A stretch of DNA of 64,000 nt from Dendrophyllia cribrosa. Taxonomy: Eukaryota; Cnidaria; Anthozoa; Scleractinia; Dendrophylliidae. Shown in pieces: positions 17,647 through 30,084 of this stretch (position 1 is the stretch's first letter; each line of letters starts with the position of its first letter). Location of the stretch: contig JAJLRJ010000003.1 of NCBI GenBank assembly GCA_024195265.1, forward strand, positions 34,021,143 to 34,085,142, in the 5' to 3' direction. The position numbers and the translations under genes were made by a program. The notes beneath the pieces were generated by a model. It worked only from the letters and a program-made list of their open reading frames with translations. It was not told the origin of the DNA and did no database searches.

Positions 17647-20600
17647 CCATATGCCAGCGTGTGGATGCCATCATCCTTGATCCAGCGCTTGGAGTCAAAG
17701 GGAGAGAGCGTTGTCTTGTTTAGATGCTCACCGAAGATTTGGTGGCCTTTGCTTCGGATCCTGTCCATCCCGTGCTTGAAGGTTCGCCGGTCGAAGAGGG
17801 CGTCCTTGTAATTCTGGGGGGTGATCTCTTTCTTTGTGACAACCTTGGTGGTGCCCTTTGCTTTCTTGATGTCAAGCTTTGCATTGATTTCTTTACCGTC
17901 CTTGTCCTTCTTCTTGACACACCTGCTGTCGTCTTTCAAGATGCTCTACATCTTCGAGCGAAGACACACAACCCCTGAGATGGGCACACCCCCACACTCG
18001 TCCTTTATCTTGCCGATGACCTTCTTGTTCTTCTGACTGTGGAGTGGATGGTCCTTGGGATAATCACTTGTGTCGTAGAGTTCATCCAGAAGGTTCTCCA
18101 TGTCTTTGTAGACATCATCCGTCTTGATCTCGAGGAGCAGAGAGTCTGTATCTGTGTAGAGCAGGTCTACTCGCGGACCGTACTTCAGCTTCAGATGTTT
18201 GTAATAAAAGTCATACATCAGTGTTTTGGATAGATCAATGCACATGCCTGTGTAAACTGGGCGGTTGAAGAGGATTTTCTCCCTGTGCATCTGGATACCC
18301 GCTAGTTTGGGTCCAAAGATCGTTGCTCTGGAAAACAGCGGGCTTGCGATGAGCTTTCTCATCTTGTCCTGCTCGTGCGCCCGTACAAGCTTCATGTCGA
18401 TTCGGTTTCTGAGGTTCTCCATTGTCTTACCGAAGACGGAGTTGTTCATGAGCTTGAAGAAGTTCTTCTCGAAGTCGGAAGTGGCCTTCTTCCTGAGCTC
18501 GGTGTTCAGGGAGATGTATGGCTCCATCCAAGCCCTCTGGTCGAACTTGAGCATTTTGTGGATTTTCACCAACTTCATCCCAAGATCCAGATACTGCTGG
18601 AGATTTCTATAATGCAGCACGTACCGGGATTTGTTGTTCAGGGTAAGGAGCAGCTTCTGCGTCTTGTCTTCTGGCTGCCCCTCTGCCAAGGCCCTTTGGT
18701 ATGGCGACATCCATTCCTTTGGAACGACCTGTCTTTCTGGGGCAAGAGGATAAGCGTTCTGCTCATCATGCAGCTCCTCGGGGTACTCAAGATCAACCTC
18801 GAGAATGTAACCAATCTTTCTGTTTGGCCTGCACCTCCTGATCTGGTGTTGTGTTGGAAAGACAGGGCACCATGCGAAGTTGCCAACTGGAAGAGGCTGA
18901 CTCATGGCCCATCCATAGAGATTGTTCGCGTCTAGATACATGATGTAACTTGACTCTTCGTTGGTGTTGTGGTCACGAAGATAGGGGTTGTTGACCTTAC
19001 AGTGCCGCCTGCTCTCCATGGAGATGCCGCCGCGCAAGCCTCTTTCAACAAAGAGGTGCATGTTGACGTCTGTTAGCAGCTCCAGGTTGATTTTCGTATA
19101 CCTGAGAAGAGCGTCCCAGGAGAGACCAGTGCTTGTATAATAATGTGCCGGGTCAAGCTTGTAGTTCCGCAGACATGTCTTTCTGAAGTTCTCGAAAACA
19201 TCAGCCAGAAGAAGTACATCTGTCTCAAGGTAGAGGTCGTGGTAATCCCCAAGCGTCTTGCATCCAAATACCTCCCACACGTTTTGCACGTGGGCGTATT
19301 CTTTGTCTGAGATGCCTTCCTTCTTGAGCTCGCTGTAGAAGGCATCCTTCGGCGGGAGAGAGGCCTCATCGAATCGAGCCCAAGAGTCCATGTATTCGTA
19401 TGTATAAGTCCCTTTTTGCAGGAGAAGGCCGCGTCTGGCTTGGTTCTTCTCGTGGCTTGCGGTGATTGTGAAGGACTCTGGCTTGTTTGCTTCAACCAGG
19501 GAACTGAGGCTTGACTGCTGCATGAACTGCAAGCTGTCAATGAATCTCAGCTTGCCGAGGGAGAAAGATATGTACTTCTCCATGTTGTTTGGGATGCATT
19601 TCAAATCAGAATGCACATCCGCAATTCCACTCATGATGTGGTGTGCATCATAACCCTTCAAGTTGTGAAAGATTACCTTGTGTTGCAGCTCGTCTCTGAT
19701 CACTCCTTCCAGCTGTTGAAGGCTGTCGAGAAAGACTGGCACCGCATCCTCTCCTCTGTATAGATAAGGTCCCTTTGTCTCTCCATCAGAGCGAAAAGCT
19801 AGCATGCAGAACCCGCAGGGTTTATGTACGGATGTTGCAGTGGTGCTGCTCTGTTGGGGATCTGGTATGCAGCCGTGGACTTTTTCGACAATGCTTTCAA
19901 AGTCAGCATAGATGACCCAAGGCTTCTTCATCTGGTTCTGGAAGTTCTTGAAGTGGAGGAAGTTTTCGCCTTCTTTTGGCATTTCAGTTCGCATCGGCCT
20001 GCCTTTAACCCCCCTGCAATAGAAGAGATGGTCGGTGAGAACCCTTTCTGAAGAAAAGGCTTGGAGGCACCTGTCACAGTGATGCATGCGGCGCCCAACG
20101 TTGAACTCACTGTGTAGAAGCCTGCTCATGCTCTTGATGTAACAATAATGTGATGTCTGTGTGTCTGTGAGCATCATCAGATTAATCCTTCGCAGATTGG
20201 GATCCTCTAGCTCACTGACTCTGATCACAACCACCTTATTGTTCTTGTATCCATAAATGTTGATTGGAAGGTTGTTTTGACGCTCAACCTTGGATATCTG
20301 ACTCAATGGTGTTGGAAAATCGATTCCAGTGAAGTCTAGGCCATCATCAATGGGATAACTGCCTGTTCTGTTTGTGTTAACATTTACAGGAAACAATGCC
20401 GATCGCAGTGCCCAGCGCAGACACTGGTTATCTCTGTTCTTCACATTGATTATAGCCTGCTTTGGCCTGAGTTTTGATGGGGTTGGGATAAATGTGCCAC
20501 CTCGTAGAGGATGGTATGTCCCGAACTCAAGGTAAACAGTTTTGATTTTCTCAATCACCCAACCAGAACCCAAATGCTGCCATCTTGCAATCTCTTCCTC

Positions 20601-20939
20601 AAAACCATTCACAATGTCTTCCAGAGTGCCCTCCTCTCGAAGCTGATAGAGATGTGTTACAATCAGTGGATTGACGTTACAAAAGAAGTGATTAATTTCT
20701 CGTCGTCCATCATCGCCTTCCATTGAAAAGTGAACATCGAATGACAAAGTGACCTTCACCCCGCCAAGCTCTGTGACTTCGCGTGCAATTTTCTGGAGAA
20801 AAGCCGCCCGATTAGTTATGAAGAATGAATTGAGGTCCTTGATTTGGTAGCCATCAGGGACGTTCATCTTGTAGCCATGCAACCAATTACCGAAGTAATC
20901 GTGGTTCCTTGGATTGAAGTCAAGACGTTGAGCCTCCAT
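17622..20939 (-). pseudogene. Protein-primed family B DNA polymerase with one in-frame stop
   Basis: The preferred start is the ATG at 20939 (MEAQRLDF), 2 bp after a TATATATA box with CAATTGAAGAAA upstream; an ATG at 21005 is an alternative. About 1105 codons are open except TAG at 17946-17948, where element 2 has Tyr (RSKMY). Motifs in order are a C2H2-like finger (HHCDRC...H...C), Exo I V-I-Y-A-D-F-E-S, Exo II H-N-L-K-G-Y-D-A-H, Exo III Y-L-E-T-D, Pol A Y-L-D-A-N-N-L-Y-G, Pol B M-N-N-S-V-F-G-K and Pol C Y-T-D-T-D-S. The Cys/His insertion of element 2 between Exo I and Exo II is absent. The long N-terminal domain may supply a terminal protein. Confidence 0.9.
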
Positions 20940-20972
20940 GTTATATATAGGGGTTTTATTTTCTTCAATTGG
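20940..20972 (-). promoter_or_regulatory. Early-type promoter of the polymerase gene
   Basis: Read on the minus strand: CCAATTGAAGAAAATAAAA, then CCCCTATATATAAC and the ATG at 20939. It lies just inside the TIR-borne copy of the same motif. Confidence 0.7.
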
Positions 20973-21005
20973 TGATCTCGTGTCGGGACTCTGTGCCATT
21001 GCCAT

Positions 21006-21045
21006 GTGGGTTGGTATATGCAGGGGGTGGGGTTTCTTCAATTGG
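21006..21045 (-). promoter_or_regulatory. Second early-type promoter, within right TIR
   Basis: On the minus strand CCAATTGAAGAAAC is followed by CCCCCTGCATATACC and an ATG at 21005. It is the TIR counterpart of the promoter at 4959-4992 and would give a longer polymerase transcript. Confidence 0.65.
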
Positions 21046-21261
21046 CTATTCCTCGGGTTGGGGGGTGGTCTCGTGCCGGACCAGCATTCACCAGTGAGCA
21101 GCAAAGAGCGTTGGTGCATTCGGGATCACTAAAAATAAGGCCCCAAATGCCCGAGTTACGGCCTCACACGAGGAATGACAATGACTCGTGTGAGGCCGTA
21201 ACTCGGGCATTTGGGGCCTTATTTTTGGTGATCCCGAATCACCAACGCTCTATGCTGCTAG
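21014..21261 (-). repeat. Right terminal inverted repeat of element 1
   Basis: Reverse complement of 4738-4987 with a shorter C-run and few substitutions; ends with GCTGCTAG at 21261. Confidence 0.85.
21097..21259. repeat. 163-bp terminal palindrome, right end
   Basis: Same length as the left palindrome. The unpaired centre reads gaatgacaatga, the complement of the left centre, so both ends carry the loop in the same flip orientation relative to the element. Confidence 0.85.
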
Positions 21262-21924
21262 TCTCGTTTCACACAATACATATTTATGTCACGCTGAGAC
21301 GTTTTGGTCGTTTTAATTTAAATACACTTTAAATCTTTGACTTCAAACTCATTATGGAAAATTAAAACCGATCTGTGGACTTCGAATGGATTTTGTAGCA
21401 TTTAGGGAGTAATGTCGCTCGATCGCTGTCATCGCTCGTTCACTCGGCCGTTAACCTTTGTTTGTAATTCCCCAGTATAATTACGTCATCCGGTTGTCTC
21501 GTTTTACACAATGCATATGTTTTAAGAGATTTACCGCAGTGATGCCGCCAAAAGTCAAGATAAGGACTATCAAAAGCTTGACACTTAATTACAAAACATC
21601 AAGAACAACTAAAATTAACCTTACGTTGTTTCGTATTCACGAGATGACTCTTAGAGCCCTTTGATTAACTTTGCAGTTGTGTTGAGATTTCGGGTGTAGA
21701 TCGATCAGTCAAACAACCTAATAATAATAATAATAATAATAATAAGTTTATTAAAAACAGTCTTGCAACCCAAAAAGCTGAATTACACTATTATTTATAC
21801 AAATTGGCAACTAATTACTGTCAGCAATGCTTAAATTGAAAATCGTTCGATGAGAACATTGCCCGGAGCTCTTTTATCTCTTTTATCTTTACGCCTGACG
21901 CACCAGCTGTGGTTGTGCGCTTTC
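21262..21924. other. Non-coding flank with an (AAT)n tract
   Basis: No gene is seen. Near 21468-21525 a sequence 'cccagtataattacgtcatccggttgtctcgttttacacaatg' resembles the left flank (4689-4715) joined to the immediate right flank (21262-21285), suggesting that the insertion split a repeat that also occurs intact here. An (AAT)n run at 21719-21746 looks like a retrotransposon tail. Confidence 0.35.
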
Positions 21925-22101
21925 AATAGGCCATTTCCGAGTTACGTTACGCCTCGTTGTCAAAGCGAGGCTAGGTGCACAACCTTTCATATGAAAATGG
22001 TTTTTTATTCAAATGCAAATAAAACTCATCTTCATATGAAAGGTTGTGCACCTAGCCGCGCTTTGACAACGAGGCATAACGTAACTCGGAAATGGCCTAT
22101 T
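21925..22101. mobile_element. Fold-back MITE, 177 bp
   Basis: Arms start AATAGGCCATTTCCGAGTTA and pair almost perfectly with the far end (complement ...CGGAAATGGCCTATT), about 75 bp each around an AT-rich centre. Confidence 0.75.
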
Positions 22102-23537
22102 GCGTTTTCAATTGAGTGTCAAAAGTAATTTTATAATTGCTTTGGTTTTGCATTGTTACGCATTATTCGCGCCATTTTATCAACAAATCAGAATTAAAAC
22201 CAGAACCAATCGTAGCTAATCGTGACTTGTTCGCACGCATTTTTTCGCGCTTAGCGGCGGCTGCATGTATTTGCTTCGCGTTCTGATTGGTTCATTGGAT
22301 TGTCTGCGCCTGTTGCGACTGGCAAGTACGGCACTCACTTGAAAGCCGGCTGTTACTTACTGTTGTCATATGACATATTTCTTTTTTTTAACAGATGATC
22401 CATCCTCCCCCACCCCCAGGCTTCCGCTACTGGACTCTCAAGTCCAGTAGCACGGAGGCTTACTTTAAATTTCATCGCGATCAGCGCATGCGCAACATCT
22501 ATCAGAACATGAAACAACTTGGACGATATACGAAGTAAAATCTGGATCATAGTATGGTGGCTGATAGCTGCCAATAGGTTTTTTTTTCGGGTTTTTTATA
22601 CCGAAAATTCAAAAAATACGTTCAATTAGACAAAAAAAAATCAAAATCAAACTCAAACTCAAACTCAAAATCAAAATCAAAATTCAAATAACAGCAACAT
22701 TAAATAAAAATAAAAAAAATGAAACCAAAATGAAATGAAATTAAAATGAATTTTCGTGTTGGCCGAGTGCTGCCACTCCAGCACGCCTTGCACGACTATC
22801 AGACTTGGATCTTAGACTCTTTTAGCCGTGATGAAGAAACATACTATATCGCAAAATAATCTATTTGTCTTGATTTAGATTTGGTTCCGGCAAGTTTTGT
22901 GTTTCATATAATTTGCTTGAGTGATTTTCCTCAGACAGTGAAACAGATCTAGTAGTTAGTGCATAACAGTCAAATAGACACAAAAGAAAACAATGGAAAT
23001 AAGATTTACTAACCTCCATTACTGTACTAACCATTTCACGATCTGAGGAAAATCACTCTATTTGCTTAGCGATCGAGGTTCTGAATGTAATGATGAATGT
23101 AGTAAAAGCACTCAAAACACTCGGGACTGAATATTGCAATGGGTAAAAAGACGCCATGAATTCAAGCTGTGTACAGCTTCTTGTTTCTTCTCGTTTTGGT
23201 TTCATTTCATTTTTATTTTGTTTTGATTTTATGTTGATGTTATTTTGATTTGATTTGATTTTTATTTTGATTGTTTTTTTAATTTTATTTTGAAAAAAAA
23301 AGTTTAATTCAATGTGTTTTTGGCTTTCGAAAAATACTATTGGCAGCCATCTGCCACCATTGACAAGATAAACATCTCGCACGCCGTTGTTTTCGATTGT
23401 CAGACATTATTTGTTTTCAAAACTGTCCACTTAAGAACCTTGAACGATTGAATTACAAAGCACTTCCGAACAATGCACAATTTTTACGCGCGCAATTTTC
23501 GTAGGCCGGCCTTGGGGCTAAAGGTTAAAGGGGCTAC
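22102..23537. other. Non-coding, AT-rich, simple repeats
   Basis: No gene is supported. (TCAAAA)n-like runs at 22640-22740 and a mirror-like T-rich run at 23205-23300 flank a stretch whose ends (gattttcctcaga near 22923; ctgaggaaaatcac near 23044) are inverted. Around 22795-22850 the text 'agacttggatcttagactcttttag' recurs near 58350. Confidence 0.35.
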
Positions 23538-24427
23538 CGTGTAGCATGAATTTTTGCGGAATTTGCGGATAGCTCTCGTTCCGCAAAAAACTGTTTCCGC
23601 CAAAAAATTAAAAACCTCGCGCACAATAATGCTCCAGAAAGATTTACTCCATACAGACAAATAAAGAACTCTGCTTCTTAATGTAAACTATCTTGCATTA
23701 CTGGGACGATATCGGGGTTAAAATAAGAACTAGAGTATGAACATTGATTTTTAATAGAAAACAACAGCTCCAGCTTAGATAAGTAGTTTTTATCATAAAG
23801 GAAACTACACTTTACGTGAATACCACACGTCAATATAGCGCTTCTGATTATGTCCCGTTTGTAACGTTTAATAATGACGACATACGGTACTGCAAATCCA
23901 AAGTCTTCTTAAAAACGCTTGTGAGGGTAATGGCCATGTATAAAGCTATCAACCGTTCGATTTGCACCAATGGGTCATCCCAAGGAACACCATTTGTTAG
24001 AGAGTATGTGATGCCACATTTAATCCATCCATTTCCTCTGTATGCCGAGAATGGTTTCAGCATTTACAGACATTATTAGTTTTTGCGATTAGAATTTTAC
24101 ATTCTCGTAATAGAATTTCACCGGTCGTAGCATAGTAATAACAGTTTTTTCTCGAGCATGACTGGGGGCAGCGATAGGCGTTTTGAATTGTTTGATTTTG
24201 TCGTTGTGTCAGTCCTTTAGGGCAGTACTGTATCACCTTCGAAGATTTAACAGAATTCACTGAAATGTCTCTAAGTAGAGGGTACTTAACTCAACAAGTA
24301 ATAAACGTTGAAAATATTAAGTTTCCTTCCTTGTTAATGCCCTGCTACTTGAACAGGAAATCGCAAGAATTAGTTCCCAGCAGAAATTTCAGTCATCTGG
24401 AACCGCAAAAAATTTCATGCTACACGG
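23538..24427. mobile_element. Non-autonomous TA-target DNA transposon, 890 bp
   Basis: Terminal inverted repeats of about 24 bp (CCGTGTAGCATGAA[T]TTTTGCGG) lie at both ends, each flanked by TA (23536-23537, 24428-24429). This is the Tc1/mariner-type signature. No transposase frame is found inside. Confidence 0.6.
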
Positions 24428-24429
24428 TA

Positions 24430-26343
24430 TGTAGGAGTTTTAAGAATGACAAAATTATTTGAAGCACGGCATTTTTGTAGCCTCGCGTGCCCACCGTGTT
24501 GCGCGTTTACTTATTGACTTCAATTTTCAAAAATCGTTGTCCGGTCAAAGGTATAAACCATGAACGATATGACCGAATGGTTTTCTGGGAAGCGGAAAAA
24601 TATTTTTGTGTTCTCAGATAAATTGCAGGTAATTATACGGTATGGCCAAAATCATCCTCTGAAAATATTTTACGAAGGAATAGATCTGAAATATCAATAT
24701 GTGAAATGTTAACAAGCCTCATTTGCCTTGTGCCCAGAATTCAATTGTGCCGTATCGTTAATGGGTTTACGCTTATTTCCCGACAACATTCCTGCAATTA
24801 CGTGAATAGAAAATATGTATTCCATAACGTTATTCGCTGCTACTGTTGTCGGAATGATCCTGTCGCATTTACCCAGAAACAATCTCAGTTTGGCTCCTCG
24901 TGCTGCGTTATGTAAAAATATGTCTTTTCTAACATTACTTTGCTTCAATAAAGTATTTAACTGGCGTAAAATAAAGTGATTATTGGAATACCTTCGCGAA
25001 AATCTGCTATCGATATTAACAACTAATAATAACTCTTTTTACAGCTTTAAAATTCTACGAACGTTATTTTTTATAATGATGTCGAATAGTACTCGGAAAC
25101 GTCATGCTGTTCAGAAAAGAGCTAAAGCTATTACCAAACTTTCAATCAGACTCGATTTCCGAGACGGTATTCCAATACTAACGTGTCACTCAGGTCATCT
25201 GAACCACAACATATAGTGCATGGTATAAACAAGCTCTTTACTTAAAAAAATGTTCTGAATTTGAAATCAACTGAAAACTCATTGTCCTTTTTACAGATCT
25301 AAACAAGGCCATTAACTACTGCCACTTCAAGGCTTGTAAAGTTAGCAACGTTTCTTGTCAAAGCACTAAAGGCAACTGGAACTAAAAAACTCACTGGAGT
25401 GTTTCTATCTGCTTATGTCAAGACAAGACAAGACAAGACGGCTGTCTTCATGGTATCAATACGCTCTTTGCATAATAAAGTAATGCTTCCAAAGGGAACA
25501 AAGACAGAGCACGGAAGGTACCATGTCATAAACAGGAACACGCGAACACGCGAACATGAACTGGTGGACCAAACAAGTGTATGCGTTCCCACTTTCAGTT
25601 TCAGGTGATTTTTAACGGACTAATTCTTCAATTTACCAGGTCCTTGGCATCAGAAGGAAGAGCCGATTTGCCATACCTGGTCTGGTCTGGTGAACACAAC
25701 CTGCAACAACAAAATATATTTTTTTCTTAAAAGAAGCGGGTGTATTTTTTTGTTTTGGAATTAATCATCCATTACTTACAAACACTGGGTAATGCACAAA
25801 CAAACCGTTCAGTCCAAACATAACGAAAATGGACATTTTTTAGCAAAAATAACAATAAAACGTATTCAGGTTTTTCTAATAACATCTAGGAATCGACAGG
25901 TCTTTACTTAAACCAGCTTCGCTCTGAATGGATATATAAATATTGCTAATAACCAAACAATCAAATAAAAAATAGTGACCCTCGTTTTTTCGCCAACAAA
26001 TCAAAAATCTTCCGGCGGCCTTAAAACATCTTCTGAAATGTTCAGAAAATTGTAGAAATCCGCGTTCATCTAGATATTGTGAGAAGATATCGAGTTGAAA
26101 TCCATTTATCATAGACGCATTTGTGGAAGACGAGCCCTCTCACCATTAGTACAACCTTGCTTGCTGATTGTGGGATCGGTGCAAAGGAGGACAACAAGAC
26201 AAAAAACAAAACCTTCAGTAATAAAAAGTGCTAAATTGAATGTCATTATGAATACTAAAATCCTAATCTTGTTTTTTTTTTAGGGAAAAATATACTTCAT
26301 AAACAGAATCGCCATACTATAAAAACACAATTTTAGGTTACCT
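24430..26343. other. Non-coding interval before the TPR-CHAT gene
   Basis: I find only short open frames without recognisable motifs. A (CAAGA)n run lies at 25421-25440. Part of this interval may be 3' flank or introns of the neighbouring minus-strand gene. Confidence 0.3.
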
Positions 26344-29300
26344 TTATTTTCGAAAATCAAATGTCACGTTATCTCCAATCAGCAAAAACGGAGCCCATTG
26401 GCTGCTGTCGGAGAAGCCATTACTTCTCATCCACTTCATAGCTTGATGAAGCGATTCACTGGCACTTTTCCCACAAACAAGGTGCTCGTAGAAATGACTC
26501 ATGAGTTCCTGAGTTGCTTCGTCTTGTATGGCCCACAGTGCCACCAACACTGAGCGTGCACCTGATCCTAAAAATGCTCGAGCAATTCCGACAACTCCCT
26601 CTGACCTAATCTGTCCACGTGCACTATGGCAGCAGCTGAGGACTACTAGTTTGGCTGTAAGTCGTACTTGTGAAATTTCAGCCATTGTCAACAAATAGTC
26701 TTTCTCATTTGGAATCCCACTATTGGATTGACGAGGCGCAAGAGCAATTTCTCCTCTTTCGGCATCACCATGAGCAGCAAAATGAATCAAACTTACTGAG
26801 TGTATGCCTTGAAGAACCGCCTGCTTAGTTGCATTTTCCCCTAGCAAAGGTTTAGCTCCCAGTAATTGTCCAATCATCTCTGCTTCCTTTCTTGCACAAG
26901 GCAATGGAGGTAATTTCTCATGCTTTCCCTTGTAATAAACATCACAAACAGCCGGCTCACCCACTATGAGTGCGCCGATTTGACTGTGATAGTCCGCTGG
27001 ACTGTCCTGGATGAGCTGAAGAGTCGTCAAAGAAGGAACAATGCGGATCCTGAAACTATCTGATAAATACTTCTGACTTGGATCCTTCAATGCTGCAAAA
27101 GGAATCTGGTACAGGCAACGATCAGGAACAATGATGATTTCTGGTTCGCCAAGTAAGTCAGCCACAGGAGCAATAATCATGTCGTAGCACTGAGTAAGAG
27201 ATGGAGGTTCACGATGCTGATATTCGTTTTCCTCCTCTTCTACAAGACGAAAACCTGCGAGGCTGTCTTCTTGAGAAGATTCCTGTGTCAGCTGGTCGAG
27301 GCTTGATGGAAATAATGATCGATCTTCACACTGCTTTTGGGGTGAAACATGATGTTTTCTGAAGGTTTCGTTTCCGAAAACGTCATCCACTGATGTCATT
27401 ACGTCTACGCGACTAAAACATTCACTTAGTTCCTTTTGTCGCAAAACAATGGCTTTGTTTGTCTTAAGAATCCACAAAAATACAGTTTCATTGTAATAGG
27501 AAATGTACACACAAGTACAGTCACCATTTTTCTTCTTGATCTTCTCAATACCAACCTCTGAATGTTGGCTGACAGACATTTGTTTTTTCACTAAATACTG
27601 AGCTGACATCAAGTCAGCCAGTGCTCTAGCCCGTCCTAGCTCTACAGCGCAAAGAGCTTCGTTAGGTTTCCCAGCAGCACAAAACAATGCGCTGAGCAAC
27701 CGATAGGGAGACACATGCTCATCTAAAAACGATATCTTGTACTGATCATTGTCTCTTAAATAACGACGCACTTCCTCGCACTTTTCAATGCATACCAAGA
27801 GATTTGAAACAACTTCAGACGGATTTCCTTCTAAGAGCAAAGTATCCAAAGCAAGTTTAAGATAACTATGAAACTGCAATTCAATGCTACCTATCTGGTT
27901 GCTGATTTGAAGAGCTTTTTCGTTGTATTCTTTAGCCTTGGCATAGTCACCAACAGATCTAAATACACTTCCTAGGTTAACGTAATCTGCTGCTTCTCCC
28001 TCTTTGGCGCCAATTTCTTTTCTAATCGCAAGTGCTTTCTGATGATATTCTTCAGCCTTGGCATATTCACCGACAGATTGAAACACAGTTCCTAGGTTTC
28101 CGTAACATGCTGCTTCTCCACTTTTGTCACCAATTTCTTTTCTAATCGCAAGTGCTTTCTGAAGATATTCTTCAGCCTTGGCATATTCACTGACAGATTG
28201 AAACACAGTTCCTAGGTTTCCGTAACATGCTGCTTCTCCACTTTTGTCACCAATTTCTTTCCTAATCGCAAGTGCTTTCTGAAGATATTCTTCAGCCTTG
28301 GCATATTCACTGACATATTGAAACCCAGTTCCTAGGTTTCCGTAACATGCTGCTTCTCCTCTTTTGTCACCAATTTCTTTCTTGATGGCAAGTGCTTTCA
28401 AGTGATATTCTTCAGCTTTGGCATATTCACCGACAGATTGAAACACAGTTCCTAGGTTTCCGTAACATGCTGCTTCTCCTCTTTTGTCACCAATTTCTTT
28501 CTTGATGGCAAGTGCTTTCTGAAGATATTCTTCAGCCTTGACATATTCACCGGCAGATTGAAACACAGTTCCTATGTTTCCGTAACTTGTTGCTTCTCCC
28601 TCTTTGTCACCAATTTCTTTCCTAATCGCAAGTGCTTTCTGAAGATATTCTTCAGCCTTGGCGTATTCACCGGCAGATTGAAACACAGTTCCTAGGTTTC
28701 CGTAACATACTGCTTCTCCTCTTTTGTCACCAATTTCTTTCTTGATGGCAAGTGCTTTCAAGAGATATTCTTCAGCCTTGGCATATTCACCAACAGATTG
28801 AAACACAGTTCCTAGGTTTCCGTAACATGCTGCTTCTCCTCTTTTGTCACCAATTTCTTTCTTGATGGCAAATGCTTTCAAGTGATATTCTTCAGCCTTG
28901 GCATATTCACTGACAGATTGAAACACAGTTCCTAGGTTTCCGTAACATGCTGCTTCTCCATTTTTGTCACCAATTTCTTTCTTGATGGCAAGTGCTTTCT
29001 GAAGATATTCTTCAGCCTTGGCATATTCACTGACAGATTGAAACACAGTTCCTAGGTTTCCGTAATCTGTTGCTTCTCCCTCTTTGTCACCAATTTCTTT
29101 CCTAATCGCAAGTGCTTTCTGAAGATATTCTTCTGCCTTGGCATATTCACTGACAGATTGAAACACAGTTCCTAGGTTTCCGTAACATGCTGCTTCTCCT
29201 CTTTTGTCACCAATTTCTTTCTTGATGGCAAGTGCTTTCTGAAGATATTCTTCAGCCTTGGCATATTCACTGACAGATTGAAACACAGTTCCTAGGTTTC

Positions 29301-30084
29301 CGTAATCTGTTGCTTCTCCCTCTTTGTCACCAATTTCTTTCCTAATCGCAAGTGCTTTCTGAAGATATTCTTCTGCCTTGGCATATTCACTGACAGATTG
29401 AAACACAGTTCCTAGGTTTCCGTAACATGCTGCTTCTCCTCTTTTGTCACCAATTTCTTTCTTGATGGCAAGTGCTTTCAAGTGATATTCTTCAGCCTTG
29501 GCATATTCCCCGACAGATCGATACACAGTTCCTAGGTTTCCGTAACTAGTTGCTTCTCCCTCTTTGTCACCAATTTCTTTCTTGATGGCAAGTGCTTTCT
29601 GAAGATATTCTTCAGCCTTGGCATATTCCCCGACAGATCGATACACAGTTCCTAGGTTTCCGTAGTATGTTGCTTCTCCCTCTTTGTCACCAATTTCTTT
29701 GCTAATCGCAAGTGCTTTCTGAAGATATTCTTCAGCCTTGGCATATTTTCTGAGAGAGTAGAAAACAGTTCCTAGGTTTCTGTAACACGTTGCTTCTCCT
29801 TCTTTGTCAACACGCTCGTGGAGTAATACCAGTAGCTTTCTGTAACATTCTATCGCACTTGTGTGGTCATTGATAAAATTGTACCCGTTTAATAATTTAA
29901 AACAAGTTGATATACAACCTGGTATCACGAATTCGTTTTCTTTCTCCAAGACTTTGCTGTTAAAGAGTCTGAAGCATTCTTCCCACAACTTGATGGCTTT
30001 AACAACACGACTGGTGTTTCTAAGGAAATTGGCAACAACCATGCCAATAAGGATGGTTTGCATAACTCTCTCTACGTCCTCCAT
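26344..30084 (-). CDS. TPR-CHAT protein (caspase-like CHAT domain with 16 near-identical TPRs)
   Basis: An uninterrupted 1246-codon frame. After a helical N-terminus of about 95 residues come 16 tetratricopeptide repeats of exactly 40 residues (core G-N-L-G-T-V-F-Q-S ... [11 protein letters not shown]), residues about 96-735, then a linker and a C-terminal CHAT domain (about 960-1240). The CHAT domain keeps the expected His in H-F-A-A-H-G-D (about 1100) and Cys in V-V-L-S-C-C-H-S (about 1148), the caspase-type dyad. CHAT proteins are clan CD proteases; TPR-CHAT proteins act in bacterial defence and are expanded in corals. A splice acceptor (ttttctag) precedes the ATG by 8 bp on this strand, so an upstream exon is likely. 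This is the only convincing host gene here. Confidence 0.85.
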   Translation of the reverse strand: MEDVERVMQTILIGMVVANFLRNTSRVVKAIKLWEECFRLFNSKVLEKENEFVIPGCISTCFKLLNGYNFINDHTSAIECYRKLLVLLHERVDKEGEATCYRNLGTVFYSLRKYAKAEEYLQKALAISKEIGDKEGEATYYGNLGTVYRSVGEYAKAEEYLQKALAIKKEIGDKEGEATSYGNLGTVYRSVGEYAKAEEYHLKALAIKKEIGDKRGEAACYGNLGTVFQSVSEYAKAEEYLQKALAIRKEIGDKEGEATDYGNLGTVFQSVSEYAKAEEYLQKALAIKKEIGDKRGEAACYGNLGTVFQSVSEYAKAEEYLQKALAIRKEIGDKEGEATDYGNLGTVFQSVSEYAKAEEYLQKALAIKKEIGDKNGEAACYGNLGTVFQSVSEYAKAEEYHLKAFAIKKEIGDKRGEAACYGNLGTVFQSVGEYAKAEEYLLKALAIKKEIGDKRGEAVCYGNLGTVFQSAGEYAKAEEYLQKALAIRKEIGDKEGEATSYGNIGTVFQSAGEYVKAEEYLQKALAIKKEIGDKRGEAACYGNLGTVFQSVGEYAKAEEYHLKALAIKKEIGDKRGEAACYGNLGTGFQYVSEYAKAEEYLQKALAIRKEIGDKSGEAACYGNLGTVFQSVSEYAKAEEYLQKALAIRKEIGDKSGEAACYGNLGTVFQSVGEYAKAEEYHQKALAIRKEIGAKEGEAADYVNLGSVFRSVGDYAKAKEYNEKALQISNQIGSIELQFHSYLKLALDTLLLEGNPSEVVSNLLVCIEKCEEVRRYLRDNDQYKISFLDEHVSPYRLLSALFCAAGKPNEALCAVELGRARALADLMSAQYLVKKQMSVSQHSEVGIEKIKKKNGDCTCVYISYYNETVFLWILKTNKAIVLRQKELSECFSRVDVMTSVDDVFGNETFRKHHVSPQKQCEDRSLFPSSLDQLTQESSQEDSLAGFRLVEEEENEYQHREPPSLTQCYDMIIAPVADLLGEPEIIIVPDRCLYQIPFAALKDPSQKYLSDSFRIRIVPSLTTLQLIQDSPADYHSQIGALIVGEPAVCDVYYKGKHEKLPPLPCARKEAEMIGQLLGAKPLLGENATKQAVLQGIHSVSLIHFAAHGDAERGEIALAPRQSNSGIPNEKDYLLTMAEISQVRLTAKLVVLSCCHSARGQIRSEGVVGIARAFLGSGARSVLVALWAIQDEATQELMSHFYEHLVCGKSASESLHQAMKWMRSNGFSDSSQWAPFLLIGDNVTFDFRK
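27880..29800 (-). repeat. Tandem array of 16 x 120-bp coding repeats
   Basis: The DNA unit 'ttgaaacacagttcctaggt ... ttcagccttggcatattcac' repeats every 120 bp in register with the 40-residue TPRs, most units differing at only a few bases. The outermost units (first and sixteenth) are the most diverged. Confidence 0.9.

Larger units (their letters stand above)
4738..21261 (+). mobile_element. Element 1: endogenous Maverick/Polinton-like virus
   Basis: Two inverted copies of about 248 bp bound a 16.5-kb block that encodes a protein-primed family B DNA polymerase, DDE integrase, packaging ATPase, double-jelly-roll-type major capsid protein, penton-like protein, YqaJ exonuclease and VLTF3-like factor. 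Polymerase, integrase, ATPase and capsid genes together define Mavericks/Polintons and adintovirus-like viruses. A clear 6-bp target duplication is not visible (left flank 'tacagt', right flank 'ctcgtt'). The element is inactive: integrase, polymerase and ATPase all carry breaks. It lies beside a DIRS-like remnant. Confidence 0.85.

Noticed and set aside
20940..21119. Polymerase N-terminus beginning at 21119
   Set aside because: That part of the frame runs through the TIR and both early promoters; the ATG at 20939 matches the element 2 start.
4732..21267. Six-base target site duplication around element 1
   Set aside because: Flanks 'tacagt' and 'ctcgtt' do not match, nor do shifted alternatives.
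21262..26343. tRNA or rRNA genes in the non-coding interval
   Set aside because: No cloverleaf A/B box pair or rRNA core sequence was noticed by eye; a tRNA or rRNA scan was not possible here.
27880..29800. Regular 120-bp repeats resembling an array
   Set aside because: They are in-frame TPR codons without spacers, so this is not a CRISPR array.
26344..30084. TPR-CHAT gene as viral cargo
   Set aside because: It lies outside both TIR pairs, lacks the early and late boxes and has a host-type splice acceptor.
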